Positions 40,846-48,766 of a stretch of 64,000 bases of DNA are shown in pieces. This DNA is from Streptomyces sp. CC0208 (GTDB lineage Bacteria > Actinomycetota > Actinomycetes > Streptomycetales > Streptomycetaceae). The DNA is taken from contig NZ_CP031969.1 of assembly GCF_003443735.1 (NCBI RefSeq), positions 5,642,001-5,706,000 of the forward strand. Reading direction: 5' to 3'. The position numbers and the translations under genes were made by a program. Every line of letters starts with the position of its first letter. Within the stretch, counting starts at the first letter, position 1. Under the pieces are notes generated by a model. It searched no databases and was not told where the DNA came from. It saw only the letters and a list, made by a program, of their open reading frames with translations.

Positions 40846-41204
40846 GTGCGCTCCTTCCGGAGGTGATCCGCTGAAGGAAACTTCCGTGGGGTCACCAATA
40901 TCCGGGAAGTTTCTGCCGGTCAAGGGAGCGCACAGTAACCAGGAAGGGGCCGCCATCGGCGCAGTTGGAGGGGGGCGCGCCGATGACGGCATGCTGCCGG
41001 CCGCAGTACGGAGGAGAGGGTGTGGTCAGCGTTCGCAGCCAGCAGCGAGGCCGACGCCGTACCGCGGTGACTCTCCGGCAGCTTGCCGGTTGGACGAGTG
41101 GGGGCGGGGCCAGGTTCCCGGCTTCCGCCCGATTTCCCCAAGTTGGTGTGGCCGGGGTCAACGGGACGGATGAGTCGGCGACTTGTGCGGCGTATGGTTG
41201 ATGG
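40846..41204. other. Intergenic region with an interrupted inverted repeat
   Basis: Apart from promoter sequence I see no gene. GAAACTTCC (40877-40885) and GGAAGTTTC (40905-40913) form a perfect 9-bp inverted repeat with a 19-bp spacer, about 32 bases upstream of the GH3 start. It resembles sugar-responsive GAAAnTTTC-type operators, but no regulator is assigned. The rest of the gap holds nothing I can recognise. Confidence 0.5.
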
Positions 41205-41462
41205 ATGGGTCAGTTGATGCCGCTCCTGATCATCGTCGGCGCACTCGTCGTGGTGCTCGCCCTCTTCACCGCCCTGGCCGGGCATGTCCGTCGACGGGGC
41301 ACGGCCGGCGGCGGCCTGCGTGGGGCGATGGCAGCCTACGACGAGGCGTTCCACGGGACGGCGGCCGACTCGTACTACGAGATCCAGGTGCAGACGGACC
41401 GCAGGTCGCCGCTGCCCGACGACCGGTGGAAGCGGGGGCCGCGCTCCGGGCGCCGCGCCTGA
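41205..41462 (+). CDS. Small single-pass membrane protein
   Basis: An 85-residue protein with one N-terminal helix (MGQLMPLLIIVGALVVVLALFTALAG) followed by a basic stop-transfer patch (HVRRRG) and a soluble, charged C-terminal tail. Composition and codon use are real-gene-like. It is a conserved-looking small streptomycete membrane protein, but no domain is recognised. It precedes the EPSP-synthase-like gene by 68 bases. Confidence 0.72.
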   Translation: MGQLMPLLIIVGALVVVLALFTALAGHVRRRGTAGGGLRGAMAAYDEAFHGTAADSYYEIQVQTDRRSPLPDDRWKRGPRSGRRA

Positions 41463-41530
41463 ACGGGTCCATCGCGTGGTGGGGTCCATCCCGTGGACGT
41501 GCCGGCGTCGGGGCTGCTCGTGGGGCGATC

Positions 41531-42778
41531 ATGAGGGGCATGCCCGCCCTCTCCCTCCCCGGCTCCAAGTCCATCACCGCCCGCGCCCTCTTCCTGGCCG
41601 CCGCGGCCGACGGCGTGACCACCCTCGTACGCCCCCTCCGCTCGGACGACACGGAGGGCTTCGCCGAGGGACTGGTGCGGCTCGGCTACCGGGTGGGCCG
41701 CACGCCCGACACCTGGCAGGTGGACGGCCGCCCGCAGGGACCGGCGGTCGCCGAGGCCGACGTGTACTGCCGTGACGGCGCCACCACCGCCCGCTTCCTG
41801 CCCACCCTGGCCGCGGCCGGCCACGGCACGTACCGCTTCGACGCCTCGCCCCAGATGCGCAGGCGACCCCTGTTGCCGCTCTCGCGTGCGCTGCGCGACC
41901 TGGGCGTGGACCTGCGGCACGAGGAGGCGGAGGGGCACCATCCGCTGACGGTGCGGGCGGCGGGCGTGGAGGGCGGCGAGGTGACGCTGGACGCGGGCCA
42001 GTCCTCCCAGTACCTCACCGCGCTCCTGCTGCTGGGCCCCCTGACCCGCCAGGGCCTGCGCATCCGCGTCACGGACCTGGTGTCGGCGCCGTACGTCGAG
42101 ATCACCCTCGCGATGATGCGGGCGTTCGGCGTGGAGGTGGCGAGGGAGGGCGACGTCTTCGTGGTCCCGCCGGGCGGCTACCGCGCCACGACCTACGCGA
42201 TCGAGCCGGACGCGTCCACAGCGAGCTACTTCTTCGCGGCGGCGGCGCTGACCCCGGGCGCCGAGGTGACGGTGCCGGGGCTCGGCACGGGCGCGCTCCA
42301 GGGCGACCTCGGCTTCGTGGACGTCCTGCGGCGGATGGGCGCGGAGGTGTCCGTCGGCGCCGACGCCACCACGGTCCGGGGCACCGGCGAACTGCGCGGC
42401 CTGACGGCCAACATGCGCGACATCTCGGACACCATGCCGACGCTGGCGGCCATCGCCCCCTTCGCCTCCGCCCCGGTCCGCATCGAGGACGTGGCCAACA
42501 CGCGGGTGAAGGAGTGCGACCGCCTGGAGGCCTGCGCGGAGAACCTGCGTCGGCTGGGCGTGCGGGTGGCCACGGGCCCGGACTGGATCGAGATCCACCC
42601 GGGACCAGCCACCGGGGCTCAGGTGACGTCGTACGGCGACCACCGCATCGTGATGTCCTTCGCGGTCACCGGCCTTCGGGTCCCGGGAATCTCGTTCGAC
42701 GACCCGGGATGCGTACGGAAGACTTTCCCCGGTTTCCACGAGGCGTTCGCGGAGCTGCGCAGGGGCATCGGGAGCTGA
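41531..42778 (+). CDS. EPSP-synthase-like enzyme with Ala at the Gly96 position
   Basis: A 415-residue 3-phosphoshikimate 1-carboxyvinyltransferase homologue. Substrate motifs are intact: LPGSKSITARA (Lys and Arg), LRSDDT, QSSQYL, MRRRPL, the Asp of DISDTMPTLA, VKECDRLEACAENL, YGDHRIVMS and VRKTFPGF. The glyphosate-binding loop normally reading NAGTAMR or LAGTVMR is here CRDGATTARF, so the residue matching E. coli Gly96 is Ala84, as in glyphosate-insensitive CP4-type enzymes. It is not beside other aro genes. The ATG at 41531 is preferred; 41540 is possible. It may be a second, divergent aroA rather than the housekeeping copy. Confidence 0.88.
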   Translation: MRGMPALSLPGSKSITARALFLAAAADGVTTLVRPLRSDDTEGFAEGLVRLGYRVGRTPDTWQVDGRPQGPAVAEADVYCRDGATTARFLPTLAAAGHGTYRFDASPQMRRRPLLPLSRALRDLGVDLRHEEAEGHHPLTVRAAGVEGGEVTLDAGQSSQYLTALLLLGPLTRQGLRIRVTDLVSAPYVEITLAMMRAFGVEVAREGDVFVVPPGGYRATTYAIEPDASTASYFFAAAALTPGAEVTVPGLGTGALQGDLGFVDVLRRMGAEVSVGADATTVRGTGELRGLTANMRDISDTMPTLAAIAPFASAPVRIEDVANTRVKECDRLEACAENLRRLGVRVATGPDWIEIHPGPATGAQVTSYGDHRIVMSFAVTGLRVPGISFDDPGCVRKTFPGFHEAFAELRRGIGS

Positions 42779-42785
42779 ACGGGCG

Positions 42786-43418
42786 TTGAGTTTCCAGCTG
42801 GAAGGACCGGTCCTGGCAGGCGAGTTGGTGCGCCTGGAACCGCTGGACCACGGACACACGGCGGACCTGGCCGTGGCGGCGGAGGAGCAACGCGGTACGT
42901 ACGCGTACACCTGGGTGCCCAGGGCCCACGAGGTCGAGGACTACGTCGACGCACAGCTCGCGCGGGCGGCGACGGGACGGCTGGCGCCCTACGCCCAGGT
43001 GTCGGTGGCGACGGGCCGGGCGGTGGGAGCCACGTCGTTCTGGGAGCCGCGGTGCTGGCGCTCGGACGATCGGCTCGACGCCGTCGAGGTCGGGTTCACC
43101 TGGCTGGCGGCCTCGGCACAGGGCACGGGCATCAACGCCGAGGCCAAACTGCTGCTCTTCCGGCACGCCTTCGAGGGGTGGGGCGTCTCCCGCGTCGACC
43201 TGAAGACGGACGCCCGCAACGCCCGCTCCCGCGCCGCGATCGAGAGCGTCGGCGCCCGCTTCGAGGGCGTCCTGCGCAACTGGTCCCGCTCCTGGGCCCC
43301 CGGCGAGGACGGACTGCTGCGGGACTCGGCGATCTTCTCGGTCACGGCGGAGGAGTGGCCGGGGTGCCGGGGGCGGTTGGAGGAGCGGGTGGCGGGGTTC
43401 TTGGCGGGGCGGGGGTAG
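42786..43418 (+). CDS. GNAT acetyltransferase (RimJ/RimL-like)
   Basis: A 210-residue GNAT protein. The acetyl-CoA loop region is seen in FTWLAASAQGTGINAEAKLLLFRHAFE and the following strand in RVDLKTDARNARSRAAIESVGARFEGVLR, as in RimJ-type N-acetyltransferases. The start is TTG at 42786, only 7 bases after the EPSP-synthase stop, with GGGAG 11-12 bases upstream in that gene's end, so translation may be coupled. The acceptor (protein N-terminus or small molecule) is unknown. Confidence 0.85.
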   Translation: MSFQLEGPVLAGELVRLEPLDHGHTADLAVAAEEQRGTYAYTWVPRAHEVEDYVDAQLARAATGRLAPYAQVSVATGRAVGATSFWEPRCWRSDDRLDAVEVGFTWLAASAQGTGINAEAKLLLFRHAFEGWGVSRVDLKTDARNARSRAAIESVGARFEGVLRNWSRSWAPGEDGLLRDSAIFSVTAEEWPGCRGRLEERVAGFLAGRG

Positions 43419-43568
43419 TTGCCGGTTCTTGTGCGGTGGTGGGGTGCTTGGCCGCCTCACCCATGGCGCCGGAGTAGCACCCGGATGGAACGGGTCATGA
43501 TGCGAGGGCGAGGTTGTGCATGTGGGTGACGGCCTGGACCGCGTGGTGAGAACCTTGTGCAACACCCT

Positions 43569-44915
43569 TTAACTCTGCGGGGACACAGGCTGGCCCGTCG
43601 GCCTGGAGAACGTCTGCCGAGACTGGATCGCGCCCGAGTGTGCGTTCACGTTGACCACGGCTCCGGAACTGCCGCAAGAGACCACGACGCGCCACACCGC
43701 CTGCCAGGAACCGTGCTCTCTGACGGCCAGCAGTTCCCCCGCATCGACTTTCTTGCATGATGGCATGGTCTTGGATGCCGTCGCGGCGGCTGCTTCCTTA
43801 CTGACGAGGACTTCCGGAACGGAAACGTCCGGAGCCGCGTGGACGGACATCTGGGAGATGCGCCCGGCGCGGTCGACCTCAACGTCGAGCCGCATGGGCA
43901 TGAGGACACCATGGTGGTATCGGCGCCAGCTCACCATCCAGCCCAAAGCAGCGTTGTCGCCGACCCCGGACACCTCCACCCGGCTGCCCGGGAGGCCCCA
44001 GGGGTAATGCTCGCGCGCATAGGCGGTCGCCACGTCTTGAGCCTGCCGGGGAGTGCGCGGACGGACGGTCACACCAGGCACGGGGAATCCGGTCTCTGCA
44101 CCCTTGTCGGACATGTCAAGGCTTGCCGTGACATCCGTCGAGTCGGGCCAGGACACCTGCAGAAATCCGGCAGGGAGCCCGACGATGAGCGTGCCGTGCT
44201 TCGCGTTGGGCGATGATGCGTACTGGACATCCTTGATGGCGAAGTGGTCGCCGAACGCGCCGGACACGGCCTTCTCGGCAGCCCTCCTCTGAGCAGCACT
44301 GGCAGTACTGACTGCATCGGTCGCGGTGACGCTGTGAGGGTGAATTGACGCTGCCCATACGGTGCACAGTGCTGCGACCAGCCCGACAGCGCTGATGGAG
44401 GTCGGCCTGACTCGGAAGGTCCACGGAGTGAGGGAACGCGAGTCCCGCCTGACCAACAGCAACCCGCAGAGTGCTCCGAGCAGGGCGCCGGCGGAGTTGG
44501 TCACGAGGTCGCTGGTGTCACAGGCCCGCCCGATCGAAGGGATGGCGCCTTGCGCGGTTTCGATGACGGAGGACAGGCCGACGCCGACACAAACGGGAAA
44601 GGCCAGACGTCGTGTGACCAGCGTCCCGAGGAGCCCGGCGGGGACAAACATTGCCATGTTGAGAAGCCCCTGCACCGTGGTGAAGGGTTCGAACACGTCG
44701 CGGTTGACGACGCAGTTCGCTGCCACCTGGGAGCCGCCAGTGGACCACATGGTCAAGCAGAGCGCACCGACAAGGGACGCCGCCCACATGCCGACCAGAA
44801 CCGGACGCTCCGTTCTGCTCGCGGAAAGCCGGAAAGCGACCGTGCCGGCCCCGGCTGTAATGATCAAGGCAGTAATGATGAAGACGGTCTGCCCTCGGAA
44901 CACGGCTTCCAGCAC
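43569..44915 (-). CDS. VanZ-family membrane protein with soluble C-terminal domain
   Basis: A 448-residue protein starting at GTG 44915 with AAGGG upstream. The first ~190 residues have five or six membrane helices and the VanZ motif: NMAMFVPAGLLGTLVTR, SSVIETAQGAIPSIGRACDTSDLVTNSAGALLG. The C-terminal ~250 residues are soluble and fold like repeated PepSY-type beta-alpha segments (WPDSTDVTASLDM, MSWRRYHHGVLMPMRLDVEV), ending with VVVSCGSSGAVVNVNAHSG. Codon use is looser than in neighbours (more A/T at third positions), which suggests acquired DNA. VanZ relatives can confer low-level teicoplanin resistance, but the role here is unknown. Confidence 0.82.
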   Translation of the reverse strand: MLEAVFRGQTVFIITALIITAGAGTVAFRLSASRTERPVLVGMWAASLVGALCLTMWSTGGSQVAANCVVNRDVFEPFTTVQGLLNMAMFVPAGLLGTLVTRRLAFPVCVGVGLSSVIETAQGAIPSIGRACDTSDLVTNSAGALLGALCGLLLVRRDSRSLTPWTFRVRPTSISAVGLVAALCTVWAASIHPHSVTATDAVSTASAAQRRAAEKAVSGAFGDHFAIKDVQYASSPNAKHGTLIVGLPAGFLQVSWPDSTDVTASLDMSDKGAETGFPVPGVTVRPRTPRQAQDVATAYAREHYPWGLPGSRVEVSGVGDNAALGWMVSWRRYHHGVLMPMRLDVEVDRAGRISQMSVHAAPDVSVPEVLVSKEAAAATASKTMPSCKKVDAGELLAVREHGSWQAVWRVVVSCGSSGAVVNVNAHSGAIQSRQTFSRPTGQPVSPQS

Positions 44916-44997
44916 AACGGACCCTTAGGGAAGAGGAATCAGTGAGGACCTGGTTGCCTCCTCTGCGATGCGACCGCAGAGGAGGGCAACCGACGGA

Positions 44998-45399
44998 CTA
45001 GCAGTTCTTGGTGGGCGGAGTCTGGAAAGTGGTGCCGCCGGAGTACAGCAGGCCGACGTCGGGGTTGCAGGTAGCGGACGGCGACCACTGGTAGTTCTGC
45101 TGGTACGAGGTCGAACACGTCACGGTCGGGCTCCAGTGGTTGGTCCCGCTGCGCAGGTAGCCGAGTTTGCATGAGACGGAACTGCCGGACGCCTTCCCGT
45201 ACTCCACATCGACGTAGGTGCCCTTGCTCGTCTCGTGGAGGTAGAGCGTTCCGTTGGAGAGCTTGGTGCAGACGTCCCAGTTCGTGATGTAGCCGTTCGA
45301 CGGGCACGAGGTGTCGACAGCATGGGCGCTGGTGGCGCCGAACAGCGGTATCAGTGCGGCTGACGCCACAACTGCGACGCTGCGGATGCGTGCGTTCAT
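44998..45399 (-). CDS. Small Cys-rich secreted protein
   Basis: A 133-residue protein with a clean signal peptide (MNARIRSVAVVASAALIPLFGATSAHA). The mature ~105 residues hold six cysteines (DTSCPSNG, DVCTKL, VSCKLG, VTCSTS, ATCNPD and the terminal NC), fitting three disulfides, and are rich in Tyr, Ser, Thr and Trp. Such composition is common in small secreted lectin-like or inhibitor-like proteins, but no family is recognised. Base composition is lower in GC than the core genes, as in the adjacent VanZ gene. Confidence 0.78.
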   Translation of the reverse strand: MNARIRSVAVVASAALIPLFGATSAHAVDTSCPSNGYITNWDVCTKLSNGTLYLHETSKGTYVDVEYGKASGSSVSCKLGYLRSGTNHWSPTVTCSTSYQQNYQWSPSATCNPDVGLLYSGGTTFQTPPTKNC

Positions 45400-45694
45400 T
45401 GTATGTCTCCCATGTCCTTATGTGATCTTCACGCTGATGCGCGCCGGACCGTACCAAGATCATCTCTGCCTGGTCAAAAGCAGGGCGAGGCTGGGTGGTT
45501 GGCCCCTGTGTGGCTCCGGCTGCGCGACGCGGGAACGGGATTGATGCTTCACAGATCATGCGCAATCGCAGTGCCCTGTGATCGGACCTATGTTCGATTC
45601 GCGGTGAAGTCGATCTCGGCATCGGGCATGGAGATGCGCGCTCGGGGTTGAGGAACCGCTGGTAAGCCCGCGGGCCGAGCCGCCGCGGAGCCAA
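45400..45694. other. Intergenic stretch without a recognised gene
   Basis: 295 bases between the Cys-rich secreted gene and the ATPase remnant. It is lower in GC and has no convincing ORF. A GTTCGATTC string at 45593 is tRNA T-loop-like by chance only: no acceptor or anticodon arms surround it. Confidence 0.6.
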
Positions 45695-45931
45695 ATGCCG
45701 TCCGGCACGCGCGACCCCGGGCCGTACCTTGATGTATCCCTCACCTACGACGGTGCGAAGGCCGTCGAGGTCGCCGGCGGCTCGCCCCGTAGTCCGGTCG
45801 TCAAGTCCTGCGACCCGGAGTCCACTTCGGGGCGCGGCCTGCTCCTCGTGGAGGCACTAGCCGATTCTTGGGAGGTGCCGCGGCGGGAATTCGGGAAGTC
45901 GATCTGGGCCCGCGCGGTGGTGTGCAGCTGA
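45695..45931 (+). pseudogene. Remnant of a HATPase_c anti-sigma/ATP-binding protein
   Basis: A 78-codon frame whose last half, STSGRGLLLVEALADSWEV followed by FGKSIWARAVV, is the G2-box and C-terminal end of the RsbW-like ATP-binding proteins that are numerous in Streptomyces. The N-box and the first two-thirds of the domain are missing upstream, so it is a 5'-truncated fragment. Its 3' part is antisense to the end of the LysR gene (from 45745). Confidence 0.7.
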
Positions 45932-46833
45932 TCCAACACCACCCCCAGCACTGCGTCTGCCTCCGCTCCTGCCCGTATCGCCGCGAACACATGCCGTGCG
46001 GGTGGCGGGTCACCCTCCACTCGCAGCAGGGCCAGGTGCCGCGAGGCGTACACCGGCCGCACCATGCGAGGGAGCAGGGCCACCCCCTGCCCCGCCTCCA
46101 CCAGCGCCGCCAGCGCACCCCAGTCGTTCACCGCGTGCCGGATGTCCGGGGTGAATCCGGCCGCCGCGCACACCGACCGCGCCACCGCGCCCACGCAACT
46201 GCGCGCATCCCCCACGATCCATGCCTCCGCGGCCAGTTCGCGCAGGTCGACTCGGTCCCGGCCGGCCAACCGGTGGCCGGCCGGGACGGCGATGTCCATC
46301 ACGTCGGTGAACAACTCGGTACGGCTGTAGCGGGCGTCCGTGTGCGGGGGCGCCGCCGCGAAATGCACCGCCACGGCCACATCGACCTGGCCCGCGTCCA
46401 GCGCCGTGAACAGCTCCGGCGGTTCGGACTCCATCACGTCGATCCGGACCTGGGGCAGGCGATCGGCCAGCGCCCGCAGTACGCCCGGCAGCAGGCCGAG
46501 GATCCCGCTCGACAGACAGCCGATCGTCACCGACCCCCGCCCGCCCTCCCCGTAGGCCCCCAAGTCGGCCCGCGCTCGCTCCAGTTGTGCCGCGATGGCG
46601 TCGGCGTGACCCAGCAGCACACGTGCCTGACCGGTCAGCCGTACGCCTCGGCCGTCCTTCTCCGTCAGCGGTACGCCCGTCTCGCGGGCCAGCGCCGCGA
46701 TCTGCTGCGAGACGGCGGACGGGGTGAGGTGCAGGGCCTCCGCCGTCCTCGCCAGACTGCCCCGGCGCTGGAGCTCGCGCAGGACGGTCAGCCGACGCAG
46801 GTCGATGGTGAAGGGTTCGCTTACCTGTTCCAC
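45745..46833 (-). CDS. LysR-family regulator with an aberrant C-terminal extension
   Basis: A 362-residue LysR-type regulator. The N-terminal HTH is FTIDLRRLTVLRELQRRGSLARTAEALHLTPSAVSQQIA. The effector domain follows and normally ends near LGVVLDQLHTTARAQ (residue ~308). The remaining ~53 residues are Ser/Arg/Pro-rich and are translated antisense through the ATPase remnant, so the natural stop seems to have been lost when that fragment joined. The regulatory domain is intact and the protein may still work. It is divergent from the small hydrolase gene 51 bases away, the usual arrangement for a LysR target. Confidence 0.85.
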   Translation of the reverse strand: MEQVSEPFTIDLRRLTVLRELQRRGSLARTAEALHLTPSAVSQQIAALARETGVPLTEKDGRGVRLTGQARVLLGHADAIAAQLERARADLGAYGEGGRGSVTIGCLSSGILGLLPGVLRALADRLPQVRIDVMESEPPELFTALDAGQVDVAVAVHFAAAPPHTDARYSRTELFTDVMDIAVPAGHRLAGRDRVDLRELAAEAWIVGDARSCVGAVARSVCAAAGFTPDIRHAVNDWGALAALVEAGQGVALLPRMVRPVYASRHLALLRVEGDPPPARHVFAAIRAGAEADAVLGVVLDQLHTTARAQIDFPNSRRGTSQESASASTRSRPRPEVDSGSQDLTTGLRGEPPATSTAFAPS

Positions 46834-46884
46834 CGTGAAAGATTAACTGGACCTGTCTGTCGGCGATCGGAAACCATCGACGCC

Positions 46885-47463
46885 ATGACCGCCTACCTCA
46901 TCCTCCACGGCTGGCAGAACCACCGACCCGACAAGCACTGGCAGCACTGGCTCGCCGACCGTCTCACCAACCTCGGCCACCACGTCACCTACCCCCAGCT
47001 GCCCGACCCCGACGACCCCGACCTCGACACCTGGCTCACCGAACTCGCCCGGCATCTCGGTCGACTGCCTGCCACCGGAGAGCGTGTCGTCATCGCCCAC
47101 AGCGCCTCCGCCCTGCTGTGGCTGCACGCCGTCTCACGCGGGCTCGTGAAGCGCGGCTCCGCCGACCGCGTGCTGCTCGTCGCCCCGCCCTCCGCCTCCG
47201 TCCTCGGACACCATCCCGAGGTCGCCGAATTCGCCCCGCCCGCCCTCGACTTCAGCCTCCCCGGCGCCACCCGCCTGGTCGCCGGCGACGACGACCCGTA
47301 CTGCCCGGAGGGGGCCCGCGAGACCTTCGGCGAGCCGCTCGGCATCCCCGCCGATATTCTCCCCGGCGCCGCCCACATCGACCTGGACGCCGGCTACGGC
47401 TCCTGGCCCGCCGTCCTGGACTGGTGCCTGGACCCGGATGCGCGGATCACGCCTCGCCCGTAA
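46885..47463 (+). CDS. RBBP9/YdeN-type alpha/beta hydrolase
   Basis: A 192-residue small serine hydrolase. The family signature is YLILHGWQNHRPDKHWQHWL at the start, VVIAHSASALLW with the nucleophile Ser near residue 75, VAGDDDPYCPE (Asp) and GAAHIDLDAGYGSW (His). Substrates of this group are poorly defined. The last 17 bases overlap the 3' end of the convergent MFS gene (47447-47463). It is divergent from the LysR gene. Confidence 0.9.
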   Translation: MTAYLILHGWQNHRPDKHWQHWLADRLTNLGHHVTYPQLPDPDDPDLDTWLTELARHLGRLPATGERVVIAHSASALLWLHAVSRGLVKRGSADRVLLVAPPSASVLGHHPEVAEFAPPALDFSLPGATRLVAGDDDPYCPEGARETFGEPLGIPADILPGAAHIDLDAGYGSWPAVLDWCLDPDARITPRP

Positions 47464-48682
47464 CCGGAACCGCCCGCAACTGAGGTGTGCTCGCCCCGAC
47501 GTACCCCACCGCCGCCACGCACATCAGCCCGCCCGTGATCAGTGCCGTCACGCCCGAGCTCCAGCCCGCGACCAGGCCGCCGCGCAGGTTGCCCAGGTGC
47601 GGGCCCGCCTGGCCGACGGTCATCTCGGCGGCCGTGACCCGGCCGAGCAGGGCGTCGGGGGTGTGGGTCTGGACGATGGTCGTGCGGGAGAGGACGGCGA
47701 GGGCGTCCGCCGCGCCGGCCAGCGCCAGGATGCCGAGCCCTGCCCAGGCGCTGGTGGTCAGGCCGAACAGCGCCAGGGCCGCACCCCAGGTCGCCGACGC
47801 GCACAGCATCACCGGACCGGGGCGGCCCAGGCGGGTGACCGGGCCGGAGAAGACCGTCGCCGCGACACCCCCCACCGCGAGCGCGGACAGGAACAGGCCG
47901 AGCGTGCGCGGGTCGCCGCCGAAGCGCTCCTCGTTGACCAGCGGGAACAGGCTCACCGGCATGGACAGGACGGTCGCGGCCAGATCGGTCAGCAGCGCGC
48001 CGCGCACCACCCGGTGACCGGTCAGGAAGCGCAGCCCGTCCAGGACACCGTGCAGACCGGGGCGGGACTTCTCGCCCTCCGGCGGCAGCGCGGGCAGGCC
48101 GTAGGCGCCGTAGAAGGACATCGCGAAACTCAGGGTGTCCAGGAGGTAGCAGACGCCGATGCCCCACCAGCCGAGCACGACCCCGGCGACGGCCGGACCG
48201 ACCAGCATCATCGCCTGACCGGTGACCTGCTGGAGCGCGAGTCCGGCGGCCACCTGCTCCCTGGGCAGCAGCCGCGGCACGAACACACCGGCGGCGGGCG
48301 CACCGAGCGCGGCGAAGGAGGTCTGCGCCGCCACCAGCAGCAGGACGACCATCACCGGCGCGTGCCCCGCGAAGCCCTGCACGGCCAGCAGCAGGGAGCA
48401 GACCGCCGAGCCGACGGTACCCGTGAGGTACACCCGGCGCCGGTCGGCCCGGTCGACCCAGGAACCCGCGAACAGGCTCACCCCGACCATCGGCACCGCC
48501 TGCGCGACGCCGACCGCGCCGCTCCAGACCGTGCTGTGGGTCATGTCCCACACCTGGTACATGACGGTGACCGTGGTCATGAAGGTGCCGAGCGTGGACA
48601 CCGTGCGCCCGAACAGGAGCCGCCGGAAGACGGGTGAGGTGCGCAGGGGCCGTACATCGAGGAACGTACGGCTGAGGCTCAT
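47447..48682 (-). CDS. MFS exporter (DHA-like)
   Basis: A 411-residue major facilitator with about 12 helices. The loop after helix 2 carries DRADRRRVYL, a variant of the MFS motif A. The start is MSLSRTFLDVRPLRTSPVFRRLLFGRTVS, as in the enterobactin/macrolide exporter-like branch (EntS/MefA type) of Streptomyces. The exported compound is unknown. It converges on the hydrolase gene with a 17-base coding overlap, and no terminator separates them. Confidence 0.9.
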   Translation of the reverse strand: MSLSRTFLDVRPLRTSPVFRRLLFGRTVSTLGTFMTTVTVMYQVWDMTHSTVWSGAVGVAQAVPMVGVSLFAGSWVDRADRRRVYLTGTVGSAVCSLLLAVQGFAGHAPVMVVLLLVAAQTSFAALGAPAAGVFVPRLLPREQVAAGLALQQVTGQAMMLVGPAVAGVVLGWWGIGVCYLLDTLSFAMSFYGAYGLPALPPEGEKSRPGLHGVLDGLRFLTGHRVVRGALLTDLAATVLSMPVSLFPLVNEERFGGDPRTLGLFLSALAVGGVAATVFSGPVTRLGRPGPVMLCASATWGAALALFGLTTSAWAGLGILALAGAADALAVLSRTTIVQTHTPDALLGRVTAAEMTVGQAGPHLGNLRGGLVAGWSSGVTALITGGLMCVAAVGYVGASTPQLRAVPVTGEA

Positions 48683-48766
48683 GACACGGGAAGCGGGGGA
48701 GGGGCGGGCTGAGGCACCCGGGGACGGTACCGGGCCGTGTCCGTCCCTGCCAGCGATTAGTGGCCG

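Noticed and set aside
43495..43568. A short minus-strand tail reading HHAVQAVTHMHNLALAS, possibly the end of a transposase
   Set aside because: It is too short and lies in another frame beyond the VanZ stop. I cannot match it to a specific IS family.
45585..45610. A GTTCGATTC string as a tRNA T-loop
   Set aside because: No acceptor stem, D-arm or anticodon arm can be formed around it.
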